64,000 nt of DNA from Martinezella dioscoreae (GCF_009176305.1 NZ_BLAJ01000003.1:744001-808000); one strand, 5' to 3'; shown: positions 9,858 to 20,010, counted from the stretch's first letter. Numbers and translations: made by a program. The notes: generated from the sequence alone by a model not told the origin.

Positions 9858-10205
9858 GTGATCGCCTCGCTGTTCGTCGCATTCTTCGCCTATATCGGAT
9901 TGGCGCTTGGCGGTGGCATCAACCTTGCCGCGCGCGCCGATGCGGACGCGCTCTCCTCGGGCAAAGACACCCAGCCTCTCTATCTATCACTGCGTGACCC
10001 GGTCCGCGGAATCGTCGTTGCCGATCGGCTGGTGACGCCGAAAGCTACATGGCACGATATAGGGCCTGCAACGCTTGCTGCCCTCCCTACCCTCGGATAT
10101 CCGGCAACCTCGTGGCAATCGTACCGCCCGGATGATGCCACACGGTTCGAATCCCTGGCGTTTCACGCCTATCTCGCACGTGCGCCTCCAGGCGCGCTCG
10201 CCTAA
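9858..10205 (+). CDS. Small exported or membrane-anchored protein, unknown function
   Basis: The reading frame is open from a TTG at 9786, but I prefer the GTG at 9858 because GGAG lies 5 bases upstream and the product then starts with a signal/anchor helix (VIASLFVAFFAYIGLALGGG). The mature part, about 95 residues, has no motif I recognise. It lies about 90 bases before secDF on the same strand. Length 115 residues from the GTG, 139 from the TTG. Confidence 0.5.
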   Translation: MIASLFVAFFAYIGLALGGGINLAARADADALSSGKDTQPLYLSLRDPVRGIVVADRLVTPKATWHDIGPATLAALPTLGYPATSWQSYRPDDATRFESLAFHAYLARAPPGALA

Positions 10206-10298
10206 GCGTTTGGCGCAGACGCGCTGAATTTCCGACACGACCTCAAGTCCGCCTGCGGCCAGACCGTCGGCATAAGCCTATTTTCAAGGATAATACCC

Positions 10299-12854
10299 AT
10301 GCGTACCTCACCATGGCTCGTGGCACTCTATACGGTGATCATCGTCATTGGCTTTCTGATCGCACTGCCGAACGCGCTGCCGCCGTCGGTTCTCAGCAAG
10401 ATCCCATCCTGGCTGCCTCATAGCCAGGTTTCGCTCGGCCTCGACCTTCGCGGCGGCTCCTATCTCGTTCTCGAAGTCGACGAGAAGGACCTGACGAACG
10501 GCCGGCTGCAATCGCTGCAGCAGGACGCGCGCCGCGTGCTGCGCGACAAGAACATCCAGACCCGCTCGATCGTCCGCAATGGCGACCAGATCGTCGTGAC
10601 GCTCAGCGACGCCTCGCAGAGCAGCGATGCCGTGACGCAGCTGCAGACGCTGGCCAATACGATCACGTCGGGCCTCTCGGCCGGCCAGTCCGATCTCAAC
10701 ATCAAGCCGAATGGCGCGACGATCGCGATGTCCTTCTCGCCGGCCGGTATTTCGGCCAACGTCGATTCCGCCGTTCAGCAGAGCCTTGAAGTTATCCGCA
10801 AGCGCGTCGACCAGGTGGGCGTTGCCGAGCCAACCATTCAGCGCGTCGGTCCGAACCGCGTTCTCGTCCAGCTTCCCGGCGCACAGGATCCGTCGCACCT
10901 GCGCGAGCTTCTCGGCTCGACCGCGAAGATGTCCTTCCATCTGCTGGCCGATAACGTCGACCCGAACAATCCCGGCCCCGGCGTCACCATCATGAAGGAC
11001 GAGCAGGGCAACAGCTATCCGGTTCTCGACCGCATCGAACTGTCCGGCGACCGCCTGACGGATGCCCGCGTCAGCTTCGATCCGAACACGCACGAGCCGC
11101 TCGTCACCTTCCGCTTCGACAGCGCCGGCGCCAACCGGTTTGCCGAAATCACCCGCGAAAATGTCGGCAAGCCCTTCGCCATCGTCCTCGACAACAAGGT
11201 TCTGAGTGCGCCTAATATCCGCGAGCCGATCACCGGCGGCTCGGGCCAGATCTCCGGCAACTTCACCGCAGACAGCGCCACCACGCTTGCAGCCTTGCTG
11301 CGCGCCGGTGCCCTGCCGGCCAAGCTCACCGTCATCGAGGAGCGCACCGTCGGCGCCGACCTTGGTAGCGACGCGATCCAGAAGGGCATCTATAGCGGCC
11401 TGGTCGGCTTCGTTCTGGTTGCCGCCTTCATCTTCGTGCTCTATGGCGCCTGGGGGATTCTGGCGAATGTTGCCCTGCTCATCCACACGGTCCTGACCTT
11501 CTCGGCCCTGACGCTTGTCGGCGCCACGCTGACGCTGCCCGGCATCGCCGGCGTCGTCCTTGGTATCGGCCTCGCGGTTGATGCCAACGTTCTCATCAAC
11601 GAGCGCATCCGCGAAGAAACCCGGAAGGGCCGCGGCGCCTTCGCCGCCATCGATAACGGTTTCAAGAAGGCTTATTCGACGATCATCGACGGCAACATGA
11701 CGGCGCTGATTGCCGCCGCCATCCTGTTCTACTTCGGCTCCGGCCCGGTTCGCGGCTTTGCCGTGACCATGGGTCTCGGCCTCATCATCTCAATGTTCAC
11801 CTCCGTCGCCTTCGTGCGTGTCGTGATGATCGCCATCACCCGTCGCCGCAAGCTGAAGGTGATCAACATCAGGCCGCTGATCCCCTTCAGCCCCTATGAC
11901 AAGCACATCCAGTTCATGAAGGCCCGCTTCTTCGGCGTCACCGTCTCGGCGATCCTGTCGCTCGCCTCGGTGGTCCTGTTCATCCATCCGGGCCTCAACT
12001 ACGGCGTTGATTTCCGCGGCGGTATCCAGATGTCGGTCAAGACCAAGGACGCGGCCGATCTGGCGACGTTCCGCGAGGGTCTGAACACGCTCGGCCTCGG
12101 CGAAATCGCACTGCAGTCCTTCGGCGACAATAACAGCCTCCTTGTCCGCGCCCAGCGCCAGGACGGCGGCGAAGAGGCGCAGACGGCGGCAGTGACCAAG
12201 CTTAAAGCCGAAATCGTCAAGATCGACCCGAGCGCGACCATCGAAGGCACCGATGTCATCGGTCCGAAGGTTTCGGGCGAGCTTGCCTGGGCCGGCATCC
12301 TGTCGGTCGTGATCGCCAGCCTGGCGATGCTGTTCTACATCTGGTATCGCTTCGAATGGCCGTTCGCGGTCGGCGCCATCGTGACGCTGGTGCTCGACGT
12401 CACCAAGGCGATCGGCTTCTTCGCGATCACCGGCCTCGATTTCAACCTGACGGCCATCGCCGCGATCCTGACGCTTGTGGGATATTCGGTGAACGACAAG
12501 GTCGTGGTCTATGACCGCATGCGTGAAAACATGCGGCTCTACAAGTCGATGCCGCTGCGCGACATCATCGACAAATCGATCAACGAGACCCTGGCGCGAA
12601 GCCTCTATACCAACGCCACTGCCTTCCTGGCGCTGGTGCCGATGGCAATCTGGGGCGGCAGCGCCGTCTCCAGCTTCGCGATCCCGATGGTGTTCGGCAT
12701 CCTCGTTGCCGGCGCCTCGTCGGTCTTCATCGCCGCACCGATCCTGCTGTTCCTCGGCGACTGGCGCCGCCGTCATGCCAAGCCGGTTGCCAATGATACG
12801 GCATCGACAGACGGCAAATCCGGTAAGGACAACAAGCAGATTCCTGCGGCATAA
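10299..12854 (+). CDS. secDF: Protein translocase subunit SecDF (SecD-SecF fusion)
   Basis: SecDF is a proton-driven partner of SecYEG that pulls exported proteins across the inner membrane. The 851-residue protein contains SecD (first membrane helix, SLGLDLRGGSYLVLEV, large periplasmic domain with ADSATTLAALLRAGALP, then five helices) fused to SecF (YGVDFRGGIQMS from about residue 567, six helices ending near 830), a common arrangement in Rhizobiales. A GGAT ribosome site precedes the ATG. A strong terminator follows. Confidence 0.97.
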   Translation: MRTSPWLVALYTVIIVIGFLIALPNALPPSVLSKIPSWLPHSQVSLGLDLRGGSYLVLEVDEKDLTNGRLQSLQQDARRVLRDKNIQTRSIVRNGDQIVVTLSDASQSSDAVTQLQTLANTITSGLSAGQSDLNIKPNGATIAMSFSPAGISANVDSAVQQSLEVIRKRVDQVGVAEPTIQRVGPNRVLVQLPGAQDPSHLRELLGSTAKMSFHLLADNVDPNNPGPGVTIMKDEQGNSYPVLDRIELSGDRLTDARVSFDPNTHEPLVTFRFDSAGANRFAEITRENVGKPFAIVLDNKVLSAPNIREPITGGSGQISGNFTADSATTLAALLRAGALPAKLTVIEERTVGADLGSDAIQKGIYSGLVGFVLVAAFIFVLYGAWGILANVALLIHTVLTFSALTLVGATLTLPGIAGVVLGIGLAVDANVLINERIREETRKGRGAFAAIDNGFKKAYSTIIDGNMTALIAAAILFYFGSGPVRGFAVTMGLGLIISMFTSVAFVRVVMIAITRRRKLKVINIRPLIPFSPYDKHIQFMKARFFGVTVSAILSLASVVLFIHPGLNYGVDFRGGIQMSVKTKDAADLATFREGLNTLGLGEIALQSFGDNNSLLVRAQRQDGGEEAQTAAVTKLKAEIVKIDPSATIEGTDVIGPKVSGELAWAGILSVVIASLAMLFYIWYRFEWPFAVGAIVTLVLDVTKAIGFFAITGLDFNLTAIAAILTLVGYSVNDKVVVYDRMRENMRLYKSMPLRDIIDKSINETLARSLYTNATAFLALVPMAIWGGSAVSSFAIPMVFGILVAGASSVFIAAPILLFLGDWRRRHAKPVANDTASTDGKSGKDNKQIPAA

Positions 12855-12866
12855 TAAATGAAAAGA

Positions 12867-12898
12867 GGACATGCCCGGCTTCGGGGCATGTCCTTCGC
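12867..12898. terminator. Intrinsic terminator after secDF
   Basis: An 11-bp perfect stem (AGGACATGCCC / GGGCATGTCCT) with a 7-base loop starts 12 bases after the secDF stop. It lies between convergent secDF and the SMP-30-type gene and probably serves both. Confidence 0.8.
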
Positions 12899-12902
12899 CG
12901 CC

Positions 12903-13778
12903 CTACGAAATCGGCGGCATATGCAAAGGCAAGCCCGGACGCGGCGCCGTAATCTTTTCCACGACACCGTTTTCCTGTTCGCTGACGAGCAGATGTTTGC
13001 CGTCGACGGTAAAAGCAATATTAGCTGGGCGCGCGCCGTCCGTGCGGATATGACCGGCCATTTTTCCCTCGGCGTCCACCATGGAAATTTCACCCAGGCC
13101 GTACATGGCGCAGTAAAGCATGCCGCTGCGATCAAAGGCGAGGCCGGCCGGCCCGCGCAGCGCGTTCACGGCGGGCGATGTCATCGACTGGACAAACATT
13201 TCCTGCCTGCCGCCAACGACCTGCCGATAGATTTTTCCAGTCAGTGTTTCACTATAATAGAGCAATCCATCGGCATCGAAGGCAATGCCGCTCGCAAAGA
13301 GCAGACCGGCTGCGAGGACACGGATGACCCGTCCCTCAGCCGGATCGATCTGATAGACGCAGCCATTGTAAGCCGCCTTGAAGAAATCGGGATGGATGTG
13401 GCCGCCTTCGAGAAGATTGGCAAGACGGATGCCAGAATCAGTCATGTAAAGCAGGCCGTCGGGTCCGAAAGCGAGTGCATTCGGATGCAGAAAGGGACCA
13501 TCCGCGCTACCCTCGATGACTTGCAGGACGCGGCCTTGCGCCGATAATCTGACAAGAGAATTCTCCGGGCCGTTGGCTACCCAGAAACATCCGTCGCCAT
13601 CGACCGCAATCCCCATCGGCCGGCCGCCGACCCGGCAAAGTTCCTGCGGTACGCCGCTTGTGTCGAAAAGTTTCAGACAGCGGCGACTGGCATCCATTTC
13701 CACGACCGCCAGGCGGCCGTCCGGCAAAGCCACGAGGCCGCTAGGCAGACGCAGCCCGGTGGCAATCGTTTCGTTCAT
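12903..13778 (-). CDS. SMP-30/gluconolactonase-like beta-propeller protein
   Basis: The 291-residue protein is built from repeated beta-propeller blades of the SMP-30/gluconolactonase/LRE (NHL-like) type, with segments such as GIAVDGDGCFWVANG, HPNALAFGPDGLLYMTDSG, ASGIAFDADGLLYYSE and GPAGLAFDRSGMLYCA. Members hydrolyse sugar lactones or related esters using a bound divalent metal. No signal peptide is seen. It is monocistronic and convergent with secDF, so the neighbours give no substrate hint. Confidence 0.8.
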   Translation of the reverse strand: MNETIATGLRLPSGLVALPDGRLAVVEMDASRRCLKLFDTSGVPQELCRVGGRPMGIAVDGDGCFWVANGPENSLVRLSAQGRVLQVIEGSADGPFLHPNALAFGPDGLLYMTDSGIRLANLLEGGHIHPDFFKAAYNGCVYQIDPAEGRVIRVLAAGLLFASGIAFDADGLLYYSETLTGKIYRQVVGGRQEMFVQSMTSPAVNALRGPAGLAFDRSGMLYCAMYGLGEISMVDAEGKMAGHIRTDGARPANIAFTVDGKHLLVSEQENGVVEKITAPRPGLPLHMPPIS

Positions 13779-14051
13779 GTTTTGAAACCTTCATTCTACG
13801 CATTACGAAGCCCCAAAAACTCAAAATGCTGCGCCGGAATGATACATAAGCACGAAGAAGATCCTTTTCGAGCCGGACGAGTGCAAATCCGGATAAGATT
13901 CTTGCGCCGGAGGTCACATCCGCGTGCAGGCCCTGTTCATCTTGACAGGCTTTGGCGATTCGGAACATCCATAGAACGTCCCTATATTTTCGCGCTTGCG
14001 ATTCGCCGCATGCCGCGCTCCGCCTGCCGCCGGAGGTACTCAGGAGAGTCG

Positions 14052-16121
14052 ATGACCGCCGCCTATCTGGAAAAGCTGAACCCGGAGCAACGGCTGGCGG
14101 TGGAACATGGCACGACGGCAGGCGACGGTCATATTGCCGGGCCGCTGCTCGTCATCGCCGGGGCCGGCTCCGGCAAGACGAATACGCTTGCCCATCGCGT
14201 CGCGCATCTAATCGTTAGAGGTGCGGACCCGCGCCGCATCCTGCTGATGACCTTTTCGCGCCGCGCTGCCGCCGAGATGGGCCGTCGCGTCGAGCGGATC
14301 TGCCGCGAGGTGCTGGGTGCGAATGCCGGCATTAACGCCGACGCGCTGGCATGGAGCGGCACGTTCCACGGCATCGGCGCACGTCTGCTCAGGGACTATG
14401 CCGAGCAGATCGGCATCGATGCGGCCTTCACGATCCACGACCGGGAAGATAGCGCCGACCTGATGAATCTTGCGCGCCATGATCTCGGCTTCTCGAAGAC
14501 GGAGAACCGCTTCCCGACCAAGGCGACATGCCTTGCGATCTATTCGCGCTCCGTCAATGCGGAAGCGCCGCTCGACGGCGTGCTGCGGGATTACTTCCCG
14601 TGGTGCGCCATGTGGGAGCAGCAGCTGCGTGATCTCTTCGCCTCTTATGTCGAGGCGAAACAGGCGCAGAACGTGCTCGATTACGACGACTTGCTGCTCT
14701 ATTGGGCGCATATGCTGCAAGAGCCGCTGATCGCCGAGGATATCGGCAGCCGCTTCGACCATGTGCTTGTCGACGAATATCAGGACACCAACCGGCTGCA
14801 GTCCTCCATTCTGCTGGCTCTCAAGCCCGATGGCCGCGGACTGACCGTCGTCGGTGACGATGCGCAGTCGATCTATTCCTTCCGCGCCGCGACCGTGCGC
14901 AACATTCTAGACTTCCCCAAGGCTTTCACGCCCTCGGCCGATATCGTCACGCTCGACCGCAATTACCGCTCGACGCAGCCGATCCTTGCTGCCGCCAACG
15001 CTGTAATCGATCTCGCCTCGGAGCGCTTCACCAAGAACCTGCGCACCGAACGGCAAAGCACGGAACGGCCGCGGCTGGTGACGGTGCGCGACGAGGCCGA
15101 TCAGGCGCGCTACATCGCCGATCAGATACTGGAAAATCGTGAGGGCGGCGTAAGGCTGAAGCAACAGGCAGTGCTATTCCGCACCTCCAGCCATAGCGGC
15201 CCGCTGGAAGTGGAACTCACCCGGCGCAACATTCCCTTCGTCAAGTTCGGTGGGCTGAAGTTCCTCGATAGTGCTCATGTCAAGGACATGCTGGCGGCGC
15301 TTCGCTTCGCCCAGAACCCGCGCGATCGCGTCGCCGGCTTCCGCCTGATGCAGCTCTTGCCCGGCGTCGGTCCCTCCACGGCGCAGCGCGTGCTCGACCA
15401 GATCGGCGAAGAGGCAAGCCCGATTACCGCGCTCACCGAACTACCGCCACCGCCGCGCACGGGAGACGACTGGGCCGCTTTCGTCGAGACGATGCGCAAG
15501 GTCAAAAGCGGCAAGGCCGGCTGGCCGGCGGAAATCGGCCTCGTTCGCCAATGGTACGAGCCACATCTGGAACGCGCGCATGAGGATGCCGCGACCCGCC
15601 AGGCGGATCTCGTCCAGCTCGAACAGATCGCCGCGGGCTACGGCTCGCGCGAGCGCTTCCTCACGGAATTGACGCTTGATCCGCCTGACGCCACCAGCGA
15701 TCAGGCCGGCGTGCCGCTGCTGGACGAGGACTACCTGATCCTGTCGACTATCCATTCCGCCAAGGGCCAGGAATGGACGAAGGTCTTCATCCTCAACGCC
15801 GTCGACGGCTGCATCCCCGCCGATCTCGCGGTCGGATCATCGGCCGAGATCGAGGAGGAACGGCGGCTGCTCTACGTCGCTATGACCAGGGCGAAGGACA
15901 ATCTCGACCTCGTCATTCCGCAGCGCTTCTTCGTGCACGGCCAGCATGCGCAGGGCGACAAACATGTCTTTGCCTCGCGCACCCGTTTCATTCCCGCGAC
16001 CTTGCTGCAGTTCTTCGAGATTTGCGGCTGGCCGCAGGCACGGCCTGAAAGTGCCGCCGCGATCCGGGCGCGGGAGGTACGCGTCGATGTGGGCGCGCGG
16101 ATGCGGGGCATGTGGCGGTGA
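14052..16121 (+). CDS. ATP-dependent DNA helicase, UvrD/PcrA/Rep family
   Basis: This superfamily 1 helicase has Walker A AGAGSGKT near residue 37, motif II VDEYQDTN, motif III GDDAQSIYSFR, motif IV LDRNYRS, and the late motifs STIHSAKGQEWTKVF and LLYVAMTRAKDNL. I place the start at ATG 14052 (689 residues, MTAAYLEKLNPEQR), with AGGAG at 14042-14046; the frame is open for 90 more codons upstream, but that part does not look like a helicase. It unwinds DNA during repair or replication restart; it is shorter in the C-terminus than canonical UvrD. Confidence 0.9.
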   Translation: MTAAYLEKLNPEQRLAVEHGTTAGDGHIAGPLLVIAGAGSGKTNTLAHRVAHLIVRGADPRRILLMTFSRRAAAEMGRRVERICREVLGANAGINADALAWSGTFHGIGARLLRDYAEQIGIDAAFTIHDREDSADLMNLARHDLGFSKTENRFPTKATCLAIYSRSVNAEAPLDGVLRDYFPWCAMWEQQLRDLFASYVEAKQAQNVLDYDDLLLYWAHMLQEPLIAEDIGSRFDHVLVDEYQDTNRLQSSILLALKPDGRGLTVVGDDAQSIYSFRAATVRNILDFPKAFTPSADIVTLDRNYRSTQPILAAANAVIDLASERFTKNLRTERQSTERPRLVTVRDEADQARYIADQILENREGGVRLKQQAVLFRTSSHSGPLEVELTRRNIPFVKFGGLKFLDSAHVKDMLAALRFAQNPRDRVAGFRLMQLLPGVGPSTAQRVLDQIGEEASPITALTELPPPPRTGDDWAAFVETMRKVKSGKAGWPAEIGLVRQWYEPHLERAHEDAATRQADLVQLEQIAAGYGSRERFLTELTLDPPDATSDQAGVPLLDEDYLILSTIHSAKGQEWTKVFILNAVDGCIPADLAVGSSAEIEEERRLLYVAMTRAKDNLDLVIPQRFFVHGQHAQGDKHVFASRTRFIPATLLQFFEICGWPQARPESAAAIRAREVRVDVGARMRGMWR

Positions 16122-16179
16122 ATTGGGGTTATTGAGGCCGGGCGGGTCAGGCATGTTCTTCGATGCCGCCTCCGCAAGT

Positions 16180-16382
16180 TCCTTCTCCCCTCGGGGAGAA
16201 GGTGGCCCGAAGGGTCGGATGAGGGGGTGACGGATTTGAATACGCGGGCTTTCGTGCTCTTGGCGGCCCCCTCATCCGCCTGTCGGCACCTTCTCCCCGA
16301 GGGGAGAAGGGGTGCGTAGCAACGACCTCATTTCATATGCGATTCCCCTGCCGCGGGCGGGGGGAGGGTCGGGTGAGGGGCA
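16180..16382. repeat. RIME-type palindromic repeat cluster (three units)
   Basis: The 292-base gap between the helicase and mmsB is filled by GC-rich palindromes. Unit one (16180-16231) has the hairpin CTTCTCCCC-TC-GGGGAGAAG followed by a tail reading GGATGAGGGGGTGA. Unit two (16265-16310) is the same element inverted. Unit three (16336-16382) is a second type beginning CATATGCGAT and ending GGGTGAGGGG. These resemble the Rhizobium intergenic mosaic elements. They may also end transcription of the convergent flanking genes. No gene is seen here. Confidence 0.8.
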
Positions 16383-16413
16383 GCCCTGCACCCGGCTAAC
16401 TATCCAGCCATCC

Positions 16414-17295
16414 TCACTTGGCCTCGCGAAACATCTCGATGATTGCCGAAAAATCGCGGCCGCCATTGCCGAGCTTTTCGAAGAGCGCGTAGAGCTGCGC
16501 CGCCTCTGCGCCCAGCGGTGTTGACGCGCCGCTGGAGAGTGCCGCTTCCTGAGATAGCCGTAGATCCTTGAGCATCAACGCCGCCGCAAAGCCGGGCTTG
16601 TAATCATTGTTGGCCGGAGATGTCGGCACGGGACCGGGCACCGGGCAATAAGTATTGATCGACCAGCATTGGCCGGAGGAAGTCGAGGCGACATCGAAGA
16701 GAGCCTGATGCGAGAGGCCGAGCTTTTCGCCAAGCACGAAGGCCTCGCAGACGCCGATCATCGAGATACCGAGAATCATGTTGTTGCAGATCTTCGCCGC
16801 CTGGCCGGCGCCGGCATCGCCGCAATGGACGATCTTCTTGCCCATCACCTCGAGCAACGGCTTGGCGGCAGTAAAGCTCTCCGTCGAGCCGCCCGCCATG
16901 AAAGTCAGCGTTCCCGCTGCGGCGCCGCCTGTGCCGCCGGAAACGGGCGCATCGAGCGAGAGGCAACCAGCATCACCGGCCATCGCATGCGCCTTGCGGG
17001 CGCTATCGACATCGATGGTGGAGCTGTCGATCAACAGGGTCCCCTTGGGCACGGAGCGCAGCACGTCGGTCCAGACGGTGAGGACATGCTGGCCCTTCGG
17101 CAGCATGGTCACGACCACCTCTGCATCCGCCAGGGCTTCGGTGAGCACGCTGGCAGGCTTTACCCCCGATGCTTCGGCTGCCTTCAGCACATCATGCGAA
17201 AGGTCGAATCCTGTGACGGCGTGGCTGGCCTTGACGAGATTGGCGGCCATCGGGCCCCCCATATTGCCGAGGCCGATGAAGGCGATCCGTGTCAT
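16414..17295 (-). CDS. mmsB: 3-hydroxyisobutyrate dehydrogenase
   Basis: The enzyme oxidises 3-hydroxyisobutyrate to methylmalonate semialdehyde with NAD+, a late step of valine breakdown. The 293 residues show the beta-hydroxyacid dehydrogenase signature FIGLGNMGGPMAANLVKA at the N-terminus, the substrate loop DAPVSGGTGGAAAGTLTFMAGG, and the catalytic Lys in GQAAKICNNMILG. A GGGAGG ribosome site precedes the ATG. It follows the HIBCH gene by 22 bases, and the two catalyse consecutive steps. Confidence 0.94.
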   Translation of the reverse strand: MTRIAFIGLGNMGGPMAANLVKASHAVTGFDLSHDVLKAAEASGVKPASVLTEALADAEVVVTMLPKGQHVLTVWTDVLRSVPKGTLLIDSSTIDVDSARKAHAMAGDAGCLSLDAPVSGGTGGAAAGTLTFMAGGSTESFTAAKPLLEVMGKKIVHCGDAGAGQAAKICNNMILGISMIGVCEAFVLGEKLGLSHQALFDVASTSSGQCWSINTYCPVPGPVPTSPANNDYKPGFAAALMLKDLRLSQEAALSSGASTPLGAEAAQLYALFEKLGNGGRDFSAIIEMFREAK

Positions 17296-17317
17296 GATGT
17301 TTTCCTCCCATGATCGG

Positions 17318-18376
17318 TTATTTTGCGAAAAGCGGTGGCTGCGCCGGTATGAAGAAGCGGTCGATGGCAGCCGCCGTCACTTCGGCAAGGCTCGCCGGCG
17401 ACCATTTCGGATTGCGGTCCTTGTCGATGACGGCAGCACGCACGCCTTCGTAGAAATCGTGATTATACAATATGCCCTTGCAGGCGCCGAGTTCACGATT
17501 GAGGCATTCGGCAAGATCGGCGCTCCTTCGCCCTGCCCTGAGAAGCCGCAAGGTCAGCTTCAGGCTGGTCGGCGAGCGGCTGGCAATCACGCTTGCGGCT
17601 TCAGCGGCAAACTCTCCGGGCTCACCGGCCAAGGCCTTCAGAATCTCCTCCACCGTGTTTGCCGAAAACGCCCGGTCGATCACATCCCGATTTGCGGCAA
17701 GCCGGCTTTCGCCGGCGTCTACCGCCATCGTCCGGATCAGCGCATGCACGTCTGGTGCCGTGGCCGAGGTAGACAATGCCGCAATCGCATCGACCAGAGC
17801 CGGCAGTTGCGACGATACCACACAGTGATCGGCAAAGCCGGCATGGATGACATCGGCGGCGCCGATGGTCAGGCCTGTTAGGCCCATCCAGGTGCCGGCT
17901 TCCCCCGGTGCCTGCGGCAGCAGCCAGGTGGCGCCGACATCCGGGAAATAGCCGATGCCGGTTTCGGGCATGGCGAGGCGCGTACGCTCGGTGACGACCC
18001 GATGGCTGCCATGCGCCGAAAGTCCGACGCCGCCGCCCATGGTGATGCCATCCATCAGCACCACATAAGGTTTGGGATAGCGCGAGATGGCGTGGTTGAG
18101 CAGGAATTCCTCGCGCCAGAAGGTTTCCGCTTCATCGGAGCCGTCCTTGCCGCTCTGATGCAGCAGGCGGATATCGCCGCCGGCGCAGAAGCCGCGCTCC
18201 CCCTCGCCCAAAACGATGACGCTCGCAATGGCCGGATCGGCGGCGAAATCCTCCAGTGCCGGAGCGATGACCCGCACCATCGGCAATGTCAAGCTATTCA
18301 ACGCCTTCGGCCGGTTGAGCCTGATAATCCCGGCCGACCCGCGCCGCTCGATGATGACTTCGTCCGTGCTATCCAT
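17318..18376 (-). CDS. 3-hydroxyisobutyryl-CoA hydrolase (enoyl-CoA hydratase family)
   Basis: This 352-residue crotonase-fold protein carries the features that separate HIBCH from ordinary hydratases: the loop GFCAGGDIRLLHQ, the segment MDGITMGGGVGLSAHGSHRV, and the PETGIGYFPDVGATWLLP motif with its Glu and Asp. It hydrolyses 3-hydroxyisobutyryl-CoA in valine catabolism, producing the substrate of the next gene, mmsB. I use ATG 18376 because GGAG lies 7 bases upstream; an in-frame codon at 18400 has no such site. Confidence 0.9.
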   Translation of the reverse strand: MDSTDEVIIERRGSAGIIRLNRPKALNSLTLPMVRVIAPALEDFAADPAIASVIVLGEGERGFCAGGDIRLLHQSGKDGSDEAETFWREEFLLNHAISRYPKPYVVLMDGITMGGGVGLSAHGSHRVVTERTRLAMPETGIGYFPDVGATWLLPQAPGEAGTWMGLTGLTIGAADVIHAGFADHCVVSSQLPALVDAIAALSTSATAPDVHALIRTMAVDAGESRLAANRDVIDRAFSANTVEEILKALAGEPGEFAAEAASVIASRSPTSLKLTLRLLRAGRRSADLAECLNRELGACKGILYNHDFYEGVRAAVIDKDRNPKWSPASLAEVTAAAIDRFFIPAQPPLFAK

Positions 18377-18414
18377 GCAAATCTCCTGTCCTGCTGCCAC
18401 CGATCCTCAGGGAT

Positions 18415-20010
18415 TCATCTATTGTCGGCAAGGATCATTTCGGCTGCCTTTTCGGCGATCATGATGGTTGGCGAATTGGTGTTACCAGACGTGATCGACG
18501 GCATGACAGACGCATCGGCGATGCGCAGCCTTGCCAATGCCCTGAGCCGCAGGCGCGGATCAACGACGCTTTGCGCGTCACCGCCCATGCGGCATGTGCC
18601 GACCGGATGGAAAATCGTCGTGCCGATATCGCCGGCGGCGCGTTCCAGATCGGCGTCCGTCTCGTAGGTCGGCCCGGGCTTGAACTCCTCCGGTCTGAAC
18701 CGGGCAAAGGAAGGCTGCGCCACAATCCGCCGCGTCAGGCGAATGGAGCGTACGGCGATCTCCCGATCTCGCGCAGCAGAAAGATAATTCGGGCTGATGG
18801 CCGGCTGCAGGGCGAAATCGGGGCTGCGCACATGCACCGAGCCGCGGCTTTCGGGTCGCAGATTGCAGACGCTGGCGGTGATGGCTGGAAAAGGGTGGAC
18901 AGGATCGCCGAACTTGTCGAGCGAGACCGGCTGCACATGGTATTGCAGATCCGGCGTTTCCTTGTCCGGCCCCGAGCGGGTGAAGATACCGAGCTGGCTT
19001 GGCGCCATTGCCATAGGGCCTGAACGGCGAACCAGATATTCGAGGCCGATCGCAGCCTTGCCGATCAGCTTGGTCGCCTTCTCGTTCAACGTAGGGACGC
19101 CGGTCACCTTATAGGCAAGGCGCAGCTGCAGATGATCCTGCAGGTTCTCGCCGACGGACCGGACCTCGCGGACGACGTCGATACCGGCTTTGCTCAGCAC
19201 CTCGCCGTTGCCGATGCCTGACAGCTCCAGAATATGCGGCGATCCGATGGAACCGGCCGATAGCACCGTCTCCTTGTTCGCATAGGCGCGCTTTGCCACG
19301 CCATCATGCTGGAACTCGACGCCGGTCACGGCATCGTCCTCGACGATCAGGCGACGGACCTGCGCCTTGGTATAGACGGTGAGATTGCCGCGCTTCATCG
19401 CCGGACGCAGGAAGGCTTTCGTGGTGTTCCAGCGGATGCCGGCGCGCTGGTTGACGTCGAAATAGCCGGAACCTTCGTTGTTGCCGCGATTGAAATCCGC
19501 CGTCTCGGGGATACCGGCCTCCTTGGCCGCGGCCTGGAAAGCGTCGAGCACGGCCCAGCGCACGCGGGCCTTCTCGACCCGCCATTCGCCGCCGGCGCCA
19601 TGCATCTCATCCTTGCCGCGATAATGATCCTCGGACTTGATGAAATAGGGCAATACGTCGTCCCAACCCCAGCCGGCGCAGCCGAGTTGGCGCCAGAGAT
19701 CGTAGTCGCGCGACTGGCCGCGCATGTAGATCATGCCGTTGATGGAGGAGCAGCCGCCGAGCACCTTGCCACGCGGATAGTTCAGCGATCGACCGTTGAG
19801 ACCTGCTTCGGGGGACGTGGTGAAACACCAGTCGGTGCGGGGATTGTTGATGCAATAGAGATAGCCGACCGGGATGTGGATCCAGTGGTAATTATCTTTG
19901 CCGCCGGCTTCCAGCAGCAGCACCCTGTTGTTGTGATCGGCCGAAAGCCGATTGGCAAGCACGCATCCGGCACTGCCGGCACCGATGATGATGTAGTCGA
20001 AGCGGTCCAT
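18415..20010 (-). CDS. GMC-family FAD oxidoreductase (choline dehydrogenase-like)
   Basis: The 531-residue flavoprotein opens with the FAD-binding motif YIIIGAGSAGCVLANRLS, has GMC signature 1 (GKVLGGCSSINGMIYMRGQ) and ends with HPVGTCRMGGD and NTNSPTIMIAEKAAEMI. Such enzymes oxidise alcohols (choline, alkanols, polyethylene glycol) and pass electrons to a quinone or O2. Its place between a Liv transporter and valine-degrading enzymes suggests a short-chain or branched alcohol substrate, but that is inference. The Shine-Dalgarno (GAGGGGG) lies in the end of a repeat element. A second ATG at 20016 is possible. Confidence 0.88.
   Translation of the reverse strand: MDRFDYIIIGAGSAGCVLANRLSADHNNRVLLLEAGGKDNYHWIHIPVGYLYCINNPRTDWCFTTSPEAGLNGRSLNYPRGKVLGGCSSINGMIYMRGQSRDYDLWRQLGCAGWGWDDVLPYFIKSEDHYRGKDEMHGAGGEWRVEKARVRWAVLDAFQAAAKEAGIPETADFNRGNNEGSGYFDVNQRAGIRWNTTKAFLRPAMKRGNLTVYTKAQVRRLIVEDDAVTGVEFQHDGVAKRAYANKETVLSAGSIGSPHILELSGIGNGEVLSKAGIDVVREVRSVGENLQDHLQLRLAYKVTGVPTLNEKATKLIGKAAIGLEYLVRRSGPMAMAPSQLGIFTRSGPDKETPDLQYHVQPVSLDKFGDPVHPFPAITASVCNLRPESRGSVHVRSPDFALQPAISPNYLSAARDREIAVRSIRLTRRIVAQPSFARFRPEEFKPGPTYETDADLERAAGDIGTTIFHPVGTCRMGGDAQSVVDPRLRLRALARLRIADASVMPSITSGNTNSPTIMIAEKAAEMILADNR

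Noticed and set aside
13782-14051. Ninety-codon N-terminal extension of the UvrD-type helicase
   Set aside because: The extension has no helicase motif or ribosome site, while ATG 14052 has AGGAG at the right distance and begins with the normal family N-terminus.
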